From assembly GCA_036346355.1 (NCBI GenBank), contig CM070581.1, positions 2,046,001 through 2,110,000 of the forward strand: a stretch of 64,000 bases of DNA. The letters run 5' to 3'. Shown piece by piece: positions 33,205 through 45,100 of the stretch (positions are counted from its first letter, which is position 1; every line of letters begins with the position of its first letter). Below the pieces are notes generated by a model that worked only from the letters and a program-made list of their open reading frames with translations, was not told the DNA's origin and made no database searches. This DNA comes from Rhipidocladum racemiflorum. Lineage: Eukaryota > Streptophyta > Magnoliopsida > Poales > Poaceae. The translations under genes and the position numbers were made by a program.

Positions 33205-35247
33205 TGTATGAGGTAAATGAGGTGTCCATGTGGTGTACCGCCTGCTTATAGCCTTATACTCTCTCGGGAACGAAAAAGGCAGTTTGCACTTTATAGTATA
33301 GCTCTTTTACAGTACACTAAATTAAATATAAATCGTTCATTCTTTTTAATCTAATAGATCATATTAACTAGAGTTTACTTATACTCCATCTGGTGATAGA
33401 GTAGTAAAAATACCCTTAACAAATCAATAGTTAAATATGATTTTATACTATAGTTTGTCCAACCTCTTGTATATGTACTCCCAGCAAGTACCCATTGCCG
33501 ATGGCTGGCACTCCGGCCTGTGGGAGGCATCTTGTTCGCAAGCTAGTCAGTTTTGCCCTCGGCCCCAATGGCCCCATGCATGCCGCCGCCGGAACACGGC
33601 CTGACCTCTACTTCTGTGCGCCCGCGATAGCGGCGGGGAAGTTGGGTGCGTGACTGCGTGATCGACAATTCGACATAGGGACGAGGCTGACGGCGATCGA
33701 TGGTCGAGGTGGCCTACCATCACATCAACGACGCCGTACGGCAACACCTGCAACGCCAGGGGGGCGGGGGCAGTTCGTGCAGCGCCACGACTAGCTACCA
33801 CCTGTGCGTTCACCGGACGCCGGCAGCAATCCAGGCGCGCCTCCCGGCCGGGCACGACGCCGCACTTCGAGGGCCCCCGCGCTGTAGGTCAAGGCGGAGC
33901 ATATATGTTGGCAACTTGGCATGCATACTGATCAACGCGGACAACGAGCTCAGACACATGACTGCCATGGACGCCATGCAGCAGATCGCCACGCGCTTCT
34001 TCTTCGACATCCAGCGTAATTCACCTGCAGTCACCATTGCTCAAGCTAGAGGACTTCCACCTCGACGCCTGACTAGCTAATATCAGAAGCTCAGCCTCAT
34101 ATTGTGTTGCGCCGCTTTGATTCGATCGATGGGTCGCGCGCCTGCTTTCTTGCAATAATAAACCTTTTGTTTTTGTGATGCCGACCTTCCCTGTTTGATT
34201 TTCCTTTCCGAGTGCAATCCTCTAAACAATGCAGGATTTCCATTGGCACCATGCTGCCACATGACGGCCATTGGCACCATGCAGCAGACTGACACCCGGT
34301 TCACGTATGACGTCAATATATGACGACAAGCTTTACTTTAGTGTGCCAAGTTTTCTCGAATAAATCTTCCAGGCAGAATGTGTACTACGTTGTACCGTGC
34401 AAAATTTGCTCCGATTTTTTAAAAAAAAACGGCAGTAGGGGGACCTTAACATAATTCTGGTTTTCTCGGAGTGATTTTAAAAAAATGGAATGGGTTGAAC
34501 TGCAGGGTTCTTTTTGCAAATAACTGGTGGAAGGACCGAGATGTAATTTCAATTTTATTGGAGGACCCTTCCTCGAGGGCAGGAAAAAAACGTTGGAGGA
34601 CCTATTCGCAAACGTCCGGAGCTATGGGTCCTTTTTTGCAAAATAACCAACGGAAGGACCTAGATGTAATTTTAAATTTTTCAGAGGGATTTTTCGCGAA
34701 AATGGTGATATGGCTAGCTGCGTGAGCTGGAAATCTTCCAGGCATAATAGAGGTATTATTATTTGCTTGTCAGTAGCAAAATCTCAAATAACTAATCCTA
34801 AAAGCAGTGGCTGAAAAGGCAGAAATATATTCAGGCTAACAGTCTGATTGTCACACGTTGTGTTAAAGTGTGATCCGATTTCTTTTCGGTTGTGTTTTCT
34901 AATCTACCTCAAAGTTCTACTCCTACATGGGGTGCTCTCTCTATATATCTTTAAATGTAACATTGTAGTCCATAAAATAGAGCAAGCCAAAAATAGTAAG
35001 AGAAGAGAAAAGAGAGACTAATTGTAAACATCTCATATTGTGATATTTGCCTTCGTGCGTTCGTTTTTTTTTTCCCAAAAATGTTTTTCACGTTAAATCC
35101 CTGTCTTCTGTTCCCATTTCCTGCTCCACTCGCACGTAAGACTGCCATGTGAGCCCATACTGTTAGACCCTTTTCAAGAAACGGATAATTCTACAACCTA
35201 TAGTTTTGTGATACAAATTTTCCTAAAATATGTACTTTTGTGAAATA

Positions 35248-35505
35248 CTCCATCCAATGACAAATAGTTGTTATGGACATAGGTGCAGTAGTCAAACTAT
35301 CGAAATTTTAACTATCAACATCTTTTTAAATATTTAAATTGGATACATAAAAATTATAAGTGTAGATTTGTCTCCAAAAGTAATTTCATAATATTGCAAT
35401 TTTATTGGGTTTTATAAATATATTATTATAGAAATTAGTGGTCAAACCTGTGTTTTGAAAACTATGTTGATGTCCAAAATGACAACTATTTATGACCAGA
35501 GAGAG
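35248..35505. mobile_element. Stowaway MITE, copy 2
   Basis: 258 bp with ends CTCCATCCAATGACAAATAG and CTATTTATGACCAGAGAGAG inside TA dinucleotides. The interior matches 29,595-29,854 (for example CATCTTTTTAAATATTTAAA). Confidence 0.8.
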
Positions 35506-35673
35506 TAGAAGCTAAAACATGTAGTTTATGACAGTTTGTACAAGAAACATATAGTTTTGTGAAACTTATTCTAGTATATACTCCATACGTCCAAGTTTAT
35601 ATTGCGTATTTTCTCTTAATAACTAGACCAAGGAGATATTAAAAATGACTAGACTGTCCCTAATTATTATATA

Positions 35674-35937
35674 CTAGTTACATGCACGTGCGTTGCTACG
35701 AAAAACAAAATTGATAACGAAAAATAAAGATTAAAAAATAAAAAAATTATTTCACAAGATCAAACATCTATCTTTAACGCTTCGTTTCTTACGAAAGCTG
35801 GCTAATTAAAGCAACGCTTCGTTTTTTTTGCGTAGGGCAATTAAGCAGGGCAATTAAGTAGGACAATTAAGCAGGACAATTAATGACGTGGGTAGAACTC
35901 ACCACTGCCACCAACTGCTGCTTTATAATAGTAGAGA
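35674..35937 (-). mobile_element. Small non-autonomous Helitron
   Basis: On the minus strand it begins TCTCTACTATTATAAAG and ends GCAACGCACGTGCATGTAACTAG, that is 5' TC and 3' CTAG (CTRR). The palindrome GCACGTGC sits about 11 bases from the 3' end as the terminator hairpin. It is inserted exactly between an A (35,673 side) and a T (35,938 side) with no duplication. All four are Helitron hallmarks. 264 bp, no coding sequence. Confidence 0.8.
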
Positions 35938-37038
35938 TAAACACTATATTCAATGCATACATGTAGAGAATATTAAGCAAATATGGATATTTAATAGGGG
36001 TATAAAAAGGAAACATCACTCTAATTTATATTGGAACATGAAAGATGTCCTATATTTATGAACAAAATCATTAAAAATACACCCTGTAAACTTGGACAGA
36101 GATAATGGGGACACGAATATTGCGCATCATGTATCCTATTCCACATTTTTTTCTCGTAATCAGAGTCAAACATAGATAATGGGCACATGAATACGAATAC
36201 AGTGTCTTGGTCATGAATATCGAGCGAATACATGTCAAGTTGAATGCAGATAGTCTCGATAATGGATATTTAGCCGGATATCATGCAAAAACAAAACTAT
36301 ATGTGTCGCATGAAAAAAAAAACTAATCAATCGTACTACATGTTTTAGGAGTTCAACATGCAAATTTGACCACAATAATTAAACTCAAAAGTATTTTTTA
36401 AAAAGTTCCTTATGTTCATATGTATTTTTCTAAATTTTTTGGAATTATTATGAGTTCATTTGCTATTTTTCTTGGCTTATTTGGATTTCATCTATTTTCT
36501 AAAAATAAAAAACTAATTTCAATATTGGAAAAAGCATGATGGGCAATTTCTCTCTCTGGCCCACTATAGGCAAGTGAGAGGGTAGCTATGTACTTATAGG
36601 CCCATGACTTCATAGCTGGCCTACTGGACTAATATCCGAAATAAGTTTACTGGATACTATCCAATTATAATTCCGGATAGCTCTGAATCCGACGGATACT
36701 TTCATCCTGAATCCATTTCCATAACCAACAAAAATTACCTGAATCTGACTCCAATATCCAGAAAAAAAAGTACAGATAGTTGATTTCATGCACTGAATAA
36801 GATCCGAATTTATTCAAATGGATGGACGGTCGAGAATTATCCACTTTGTTTTCATCCCTACTACAACTTCATCCAACTATATGACACTCATACGGGGGAG
36901 AAGGCTAATGCGGTAAGGGCATGTACAGTGGTATAGACGGCAATTGTCTGTAATGTATCGCCAAATTTCTAGACATCACTAAAAATAACTCCTACAATGG
37001 ATCATCTATATACGCGGTATTCATCTAAGGGGGAGTAT

Positions 37039-37656
37039 TGAGATATAGTTGAACTCTTAGTTCTGGTTATTCAAATATGTTTGAACTCTATCTTGTGGGT
37101 GAATGTGAATATATCTGTTTTCACCAAAATTTAGCATATATGGTAAATATCAGGCCAATTTGGAAAAGAGTATGGCGCCGTTGAAATTGGAAGATATACC
37201 GTAACCGACAAAGAATCAGCTGCCGAAACGGGAAGAAATCAGATCGAGGCCGATATGAATTCGGTTGCCGTGTCCATACAAGACTCGGATCGGCTGGGGC
37301 ATATATAAGGAGCCGCACCGGAAGATCAGGAATCAATAAATCCAACACAACACACATTTACTTCTATCGTCCTTTTACGTTGTTTTTCTAGTTCTGTAAT
37401 CCTTCCTCTGTAAGTCGACGAGATCGATAAAAAGTTGTGCATCGCCGATTTGTTGATTCCGCCGATTTCATCCAGGTTTGATTTGCTTTGTGTTGTTGCG
37501 TATCGCCTCTCAAAGTCGATCTTGCCTCACCCCAGATTAGCCGTGATTGGTTTATCCAAGTTATCCCCTGATCGGCTTCTTGCCGACCGGTGTCAAGCCG
37601 ATAATCCTTTGCTTATCGGCTTCGTTTGATTTACGATTTCTACCTTGTCAATTACA
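37039..37656 (+). repeat. LTR-like remnant
   Basis: Starts TGAGATATAGTTGAAC after the purine tract CTAAGGGGGAGTAT and ends TTGTCAATTACA, followed 15 bases later by TGGCACGCTC, a possible primer site. AATAAA at ~37,336 and the run AACACAACACAC are typical of an LTR R/U5 boundary. Having a purine tract before and a primer-like site after is odd for one LTR and may reflect recombination between elements. Confidence 0.5.
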
Positions 37657-37840
37657 GGTCAAATAGACTGGCACGCTCTCAAACTCGGCGTTTGTCTTGT
37701 GTGTTCGAAGCTAAAAATCATGCTTCACATTTTTAGCGTGAACAATATCTTTAATAGTTTTAACGTAAATATGGTATTCTATTGTACAAGAGAATCAATC
37801 TAATAGAAGATAAGAGGATTTTTGCTTCCCTGTATCCTGT

Positions 37841-39652
37841 GTGTTACATATGATATATTGTTCTTACCATTCGACCAGTGCATTATATTTAATCTACTAC
37901 AATCGTCGTTATTTTATGGCGTACGGCACAGCCACGCTCTTTACCTCTGCCGCACACTACCCGTTCGGCAGAATCCCCGACGACTTTGCGGTGAAGCTGG
38001 GTGTCGAGGGGCACGTTTCCATCGGCAATGTGCTCGTCGCAATTTACTACAAGTGCGGCACTCCCGACTGCGCCTGGAAGCTCTTCGAGGCCATGAGCGA
38101 GCGCGGCATCATCTCATGGACCACGGTCATTTCAATGGACGGGGAGGACGCCATTCCAATGTTCGATGGCATGAGGCGGGAGAGGGGTGTTGCCAAACGA
38201 GGTCACCTTCGTGGCGTTGATGTCGGCGCTGCCGGGAGACTACCCGGCGTGGGAAGGGCAGATGATTCACGCGGTGTGCCTCAAGAACGGCTTGTCTGAC
38301 GGGGTGGCGACATCCAACAGCCTCATCACCATGCACGCCAAGGTGCGGCGCGTGGACGATGCGAACACTACTACAAAGCACCTAATAAGTGACGGTCTAT
38401 CTGTATCGGTTTTTTTGGAACCGACACAGATAAAGTTTTTGTGTCGGTTCTAAAATTTAAAATGGCGGGAAGACTATTTGTGTCGGTTTTTAATTGAAAT
38501 CGGCACAATTAACAATTATTTGTGTCAGTTTCAATTAAAAACCGACACAAATACATTTTTGTCGGTTCTAAATTGAAACCGACACAAATAGTCAAATTTT
38601 TTGTATCGGTTCTAGCCAAAAACCGACACAAATAGTAGTCCCTATTATTTGTGTCGGTTCTAGTCAAAAAACCGACACAAATAATATTATCTGTGTTGGT
38701 TCTAGCCAAAAACCAACACAAATAATTCATGCCTTTGCGTCTCGCTAAAACGGCCATAACTTCTGACACGATTACAAATAATAACAGATACATTTTTTAT
38801 CATATTTAATATTATCTGTGTCGGTTCTAGCCAAACACTGATAATCTTTGATTATTAGTATCGGTATATCTGTATCGGTTAATGTAGGTTTTTAAGGTAG
38901 CGGAGGATGGTCCTTGATCTCATGCCGCACCGGGAGATCATCGCTTGGAATGCTCTTATCTCAGGCTACGCGCAGAATGAGCAGTGCTATATATGAAGCT
39001 CTCGAGGTCTTCTCGTGATGGTCAGGTGCTTGAAACCCACGTTCGAAAGCGTCGTTAGTGCGGTGACTGCAGCTGAGACAGTGGGCATGGCTGTCGAGTG
39101 TCGACCGGAGCCTCATTGCCTGGACGGCGACAATCTCCTCGAACGCGAAGCACGGGAACTACGACGCCGTCATGCATGAACCCTCTTCAATGACATGGCA
39201 AGCTCCGGCGTTGCTCCAGACGGCGTACGTCGTTCCCCTCTCCGTCCTCACTGCCCTGCCGCTGCAGAGGGATGGTCGACGCTGGCTGGGAGATCTTCGA
39301 CTCAATGGCGCCCATCGAGCACCGCGTCGAGCTGTGGCCGGAGCACTTGGCGTGCGCTGGGAGCCTGCAGGATCCACGCAACGCAGATGTCGGCGAGAGG
39401 GTTGCCGACGTCCTGACTGAGACGGAGCCGACGGAGTCCGGCGCGTACGTGCTGTTGTCGAACATCTACGCCGAAAAGCGAGACTGGAGAGGCGTCGCCA
39501 AGGCTAGGAGGCAGATGCGGGAGAGGGGCGTGGAGGAGGAGATTGGGTTCGGTTGGGCAGTCGCCGGCGCCGGCGAGTCCCTGCATTTGCACAAGTTTTC
39601 GTCGGACGACACGACGCATCTGCTCGCGGAAGAGGATATACAGAGTGGCTGA
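37841..39652 (+). pseudogene. Pentatricopeptide-repeat (PPR) protein pseudogene
   Basis: The first part reads GHVSIGNVLVAIYYKCGTPD and CAWKLFEAMSERGIISWTTV, classic PLS-type PPR motifs. A frameshift near 38,186 moves to MLPNEVTFVALMSALPGDYP. A CACTA-type insertion (38,366-38,902) follows, then DLMPHREIIAWNALISGYAQ in a shifted frame with stops at ~38,910-38,995. The C-terminal E-domain stretch ESGAYVLLSNIYAEKRDWRG with RRQMRERGVEEEIGF remains open at 39,272-39,652. PPR proteins of this class bind organelle RNA, often for C-to-U editing. At least three lesions plus the insertion make it non-functional. The high GC contrasts with the AT-rich flanks. Confidence 0.8.
38366..38902. mobile_element. 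CACTA-type MITE within the PPR pseudogene
   Basis: Starts CACTACTACAAAGCACC and ends TTTTTAAGGTAGCG, a decayed complement of the start. The flanking trinucleotides GAA and GAG fit a 3-bp CACTA duplication with one change. The interior consists of about a dozen direct and inverted copies of a CCGACACAAATA / TTTGTGTCGGTTCT motif, the subterminal repeats that CACTA transposases bind. No transposase is encoded. Confidence 0.7.
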
Positions 39653-42180
39653 GGGGTCAGGCTTCTTATTTACAAATATGAGGCTGAGGGATTAGGCTTC
39701 TTATTTACAAATATAAGTTTTATATATGTGTATGTAATGAGCCTTTACTACTGCAATACTATTTATTATCTGTCAATTATGTGCTCCCTCTATTGATAAA
39801 TATAAGACCTATAGTTTGAATAGTTTTATTTACAACAGGTAAATTTAGTGAACCTTTCTTACTATACATCCGCACAAAGTATTCTCTCAACTTCCAAGAC
39901 AATTAAGAGATGTATACAAGCTATTTTCTCTCATATTTTTCTTAATTTCATCCCAACCTTAATCCCCGTGTAAAGTTAAAACACAAAATACATCTTTTAT
40001 TTACCAATGAAGAGAGTAAATTTATTCATTATCACACACACACAGAGAGTATTACATCTCGACTTCCAACACAATTAAGAGAGGTATGTAAGTTATTCTC
40101 TTATTCTTTCTTAATTTCATCGTAATTTTAATCTTTGTGCAGAGTCAAAATACCACTTATATTTATCAACAGAGAGTAGGATTTTGCAGCACAAAGGTCC
40201 TCTGCTGAATGAGCGTCTGCGGAACCAACATAGGAGTATTACACAATGGTAGGCAATTAGCATCACTTTACTCAACCGAAATGGAAGTGCAAGTGGTGCT
40301 ACAGCCAGTACAGAATACACACGACTTAATGCACTCTGCTGCGCATTTTCGGTCCAGATTGGTTCTATCATATCTTAAACAGCTCACTGTAAAATTGACA
40401 AAATTTGCAAGGACAATGACAAAAAAACGTGGCACATGGCAGAATCAATTGTCACACGTGTACCAGCACGTAAGAAGAAATGTTTCAACCTTTAGGGTAT
40501 ATATATACATGTACATGTGCTGGTGACAGTCATGGTATTGATAATCAAGAAACGGGTTAGCCTATTGTACATGAAAATCTTTGTACAATTGTTCACACAC
40601 AGGTGATGATCCAGGTGATTTCTTCTTTGAAACGTGGAAAGGAAAAGGCACCATCACTGCATCAGTGTAAGTAATTCTAGTTCTAGTAGAAGAACTACAA
40701 AATGATCCTCTCTTTATTTTCATCCCATTTCAGAAGATGTCATCCGTACCGTGGCAACTCCTGGAAAGTGAAGCTATTAATGCCATGTAAATCGTACGGT
40801 GCCAGTAGCAATGTCAAGTACACTATTACATTTTTAAAGTCATCCTAACTAGTAACTACGCTACAGATCTTTCCAAATAGAACAAGTTTGAGCTTGTTTC
40901 AGATTTATGCACTACACAATAGAAAGGAAAAAATACAAATGTTTTAAAACAAAGGTAGATACTGGAGAATATGTAATTACGAATTTAAAATTAGAACGTC
41001 CTTGGAAGTTAAAACATGCCAGAAAAAAAACAACTATGAAGAGAACTATAATATTAAACATAACAAACAAGAAATCTGATGAAAGCTAGTACTGCTATTG
41101 CGAGAATTAGGGCAACTGGCTGTATGCATATATAGTATGCTTCTAAATAAAACAGGTTACTATAAACGAGTAGCAAGCATTTCAGAAAGGAGAAATAAGG
41201 CTTTGTTCTATTCTGATTTTCAGTGACAAGAGTCACGTCAGAAATTGTTTAATTTACTGGACAAGGCCACACAGGATCCTATATGTGAATATGTTGTCAC
41301 AAGTTAGTATCAGTGAACACTCTTACTGGTCATTTTTCATGTGCAAAATATCAAGAGACATACATAATACATTCGAGAAGTTATTTCATTTCACACTACT
41401 TTGAAGCTCAAGCAAACATGGATATGTACAGCACAATTAATGAACTAAATTTTAGTAATGGTACCTGCTTGAACTTTATCCAGAAGACATAGCATTATGA
41501 CAAACCGAAAAGAAACACCACTTGCTGATTTCATGGTTAGCACAGTTAATGGACATTGCTGTCCTCTCTGCTGCTCAAGAATCAAGATTACATGAACATT
41601 AGGGAGTAGCAAGAATGTATTTAACTTCAATTTGTGCTTAACTGAAACATACCGTCAAAATTGTTGAGTGACAACACATCATCTTGTGCTACTCTCAAAG
41701 GAAAATATGATATAGACTCTTCGACCATAAGTCAGCTCCGTGGCGAACAACATAATTTACAGCATGTAAAAAAGAGAATGCTTGAGGAGCAACTTTCCAG
41801 GTAACATTGTGCATTAGGCTATCAAGTGCAGTCTGTGAAGCGTGGCCTTCAATGCCCAAACTATCACAAATGTTGAGCAGTGCAAAGCTCATCTTCAGCT
41901 GCCTCCCTCAAATCACTGAGCTCAGATCATCCAAGTAGATGCTAGCAACTATGTATAAGATGGAACACCACCAAAATAATTTAAAGGAAAAATGAAGAAT
42001 CTCAAAATCACTTCCTACAAATTAACCGGCACACCTAAATCAGAAGACTAATGCATTTTTCACTGTTGAACTTATCAACTAAATGCTACCAGCATGTTGG
42101 GGACGGAGTGAGTTGGAGCTTGGAATGCTCATCGAACAGCACTTATTTAAGGGATGACATTTTCTCAGATTCTGAACATG
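39653..42180. other. Intergenic / 3' flank of the CW gene
   Basis: AT-rich. Two near-repeats of CTTCTTATTTACAAATAT follow the PPR remnant. A minus-strand open frame at 41,892-41,695 is 65 codons with no known domain; lying ~290 bp past the CW gene stop, it may be 3' UTR. No other gene is recognised. Confidence 0.45.
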
Positions 42181-45100
42181 TCAGCAGCTGATAGACTCCA
42201 TTGAAAGCCGCACAAGTCTTAGTAGATCATTCACGCTTCGGAAGTTAAAATCCAGAACTGTTCTTACTGAAGAAAGATCATCTATTCCAATTTCGTGGTT
42301 ACCAGGAGCAGAAGCAATTGCCATTTGTGATTTCCAAGTTGCATCAAAGGCACAATTGACATCGTTTGTCTAAGAAAAACAAAAACGGAATGTCAGATGC
42401 AAAATCTTGTACCAATCTCATACAAGAACGGAATCACCCAATCCTAATTCCAAACCTAATCTTCTTGCTTGGTTGACATTTTTGTTTGCTTTTAGGATTG
42501 TATTAAGTTGGCTCATCACCATACCATTCCATCAAGACCAATTGAATATAAGGATAAGCTTGTGACACAAAAATCATTGGATGACCACCATGAAATGATG
42601 GAGCAACCCATCCTAGAATTAGGCTATTCCTCAAGCCAAATAAGCCATTAGTACTCTTCCCAGGGCACAGTTGACAGATCACCTTAAAGCAGAGCCAGTT
42701 GCTTATGATTGCCAAAATCTATCCAATTTGCTAATCTATTAACGTTTTGCCCAAAGCTGTAGGTTGCAAGATTAGAAGCCTACAAAACAAAATATTCTAA
42801 GAAATCTGCTTCATAAAACTCAACTGGAAGTATATCTGACTAACAAAGTTAATATTGGAAGTTTAAATTTGTTTCAATCCACATAGACCAAACACAAGGC
42901 CCACAACTGCCATCACCACTGCCATGCTGCAACAGCTACTTTACATAAAAGGTCACCATTTCCCTAAAAAAAAATCACCATTAAAAAACTCTAACCAATT
43001 GTTCTACTTCCTAGTAAACTGAAACAACCTAGATTATTAATTAAGCAAATAAAAATAGTAAGCAATTAATCGGTATAGTAATCAACTTTTTGCGTATGTA
43101 AAATTTAATTTTGTGAGTAGAACGAATAGAAATAAATATGAGGATTGCCATCAAACCCGCAGACGAGGGTATCAAAGGTGTGTTTGGTTGCCTGTACCAA
43201 GTGGTACATGTATAAGATGGTTCAAGAAAAAATTCAATCATGTGTTTGGTTGCTTGAATGGAACATCCCATCCTAGACCAAGTGATACAAATTTAAGGAA
43301 TATTCCCTCTAGATGCTGAACCATCCTATTCACACAAAATAATGGAACTAAATGGTACAGGACCGTCCCATCCCATCTCATTCAATCTCATCCCATCAAC
43401 CAAACACACCCCAAATCACCGAGATACCAGACCCGTTGGGGTCGGGTCGGCACCTCTCACTAGATCGGGTTTTCCGCTGCCGGGTCAAGTGCCGGGTGGG
43501 GTTGTGGACCCCACTGGACTCGCCTACGAGGCATGGGCACCCGCAAGATCAGGGTTATGAGGAGGGAGACTACCAGGAGGGTTAGATTAATGGATAGACT
43601 ATGCTCTAGCTTTTGTTGGCTGTGGGGTAGTTAGAATGTATGTATTATATTTATGTTGTACTTGGATCCCTTGCAGGGGCGGATCCAGGCCAGGCGAGTA
43701 AGTGTGGCAGGGCACAATGCAAAGCCCACTAAAAGTTTACAAAAAATTATTGAAAAATCATTGAAAACAGATATTTAATCCAAGATCAGCTGGCTTAGCC
43801 CGGGGCTTGGGTCTGGGCTAGCTCCGCCCCTGATCCCTTGTATAATTATTATACTGGACTTGTAGCCATGTGTGGCTTTTGAATGTAATACATTTTCGTT
43901 CAGTATCTAATTATTATTCTGTTGCAACACTCCGAACACGGTATAGTAACTAATAAAGTATTTGGTCGCCCGATATTTTGTTAGTCAGTAGTCACTATGC
44001 CGAGATTCGTGTAATTAACTCGGTGTAATGACAGTGTTACTGCTATTACCCTGGGCTAATCATGCGGGTCGCCACAATGAGGGTCACCCGTAGAATCAAG
44101 TGTACAAGATGTCGGCTACCAGGAGGGTTAGGATGTTGGGTAGATCGTACACCCGCTTGGTTGAACTTTGGGTGATTAGTACTGTTGTATTACATTTTTG
44201 TTGTACTTGGATCTATGTATAATTAATGAACTGAACCTGTAACCCTGCGTGGCATGGAATATAATAAAGTTCCATTTCAGTCTCTAATTATTGTTCTGTT
44301 GCAATACTCTGAACACGATGTACTAATATATAAAACATCGGGTGCACTCAATGTTTTGATTAGTTAGTATGCCGAGATTCGTGTAATTATCTCAGTGGTT
44401 ACTATCGATCCCTGGGCTAATTATACGGGTCGCCACATAAACAAAGAAAATAATAATATTCAAGGCCATTTCTGAGTTCAAAGCGTTAATTTCAGCTGGC
44501 TAAGAAACCAGCAAAGCAAATTATTGGCCGGACTAATCTCAACCAAAAAAACCTATTAAATCATAATTACCAGGATTGCAGCAAAATCAGTTCACAATAC
44601 ATTTCCAACCGATGAACATGGTTATGCAGTATAAGTTAGAGTCCATTAATGATACATCATATATGTTCCACTGTAGTGAGCACTATCCTATTGAGTCTCA
44701 GATCCCTAAAAAAAGCCATCAAGGCCTGGAAACACAATAAATATAGAGTTAAGCGCTGGTTGGGAATACTATACTAATGAACATATTTTATTTTTCTTAT
44801 TATATAATCAACAGATTATGAACTCATCCAACAAACCATAAAAAAGGACTATAAATGAGAACTTCTTTCAACTGCCTATCGGGATATCCAAGAACTTACA
44901 TAGGCTAGTAATCTCATCAAGTGTGGTTGATTGCGACCAGCTAGTAACAAGTAGTTCCCAGTAACTTGGGGTGAATTAGCATCCTTGCTTGAAGGAACCT
45001 TAGATAATCCATTGTTATTTAAATTATCAATGTCTGAGGCAGAAGATGATGGTGATTCACCTACAAAAGTAACAAGTAGGAGTAAGCAAATAAGCTCCAG

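Larger units (their letters stand above)
31950..37038. other. Intergenic region with small transposons
   Basis: Upstream of the ELM2-SANT gene. It holds the MITEs, microsatellite and Helitron listed separately. A GC-rich island at ~33,490-34,080 contains a 126-codon open frame (33,700-34,080) of unknown relationship. Part of it (CATGACTGCCATGGACGCCA) recurs imperfectly at ~34,257-34,310. I cannot assign a gene. 36,000-37,000 is AT-rich with nothing recognised except a MITE-like GGGCATGTACAGTGG end near 36,917. Confidence 0.5.

Noticed and set aside
40209..40526. Plus-strand 105-codon ORF
   Set aside because: No domain, AT-rich, no splice or promoter support, and no continuation in flanking frames.
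41695..41892. Possible 12th exon of the CW gene
   Set aside because: Exon 11 ends with an in-frame TGA at 42,181 and matches the usual C-terminus. This frame has no recognised domain and is more likely 3' UTR.
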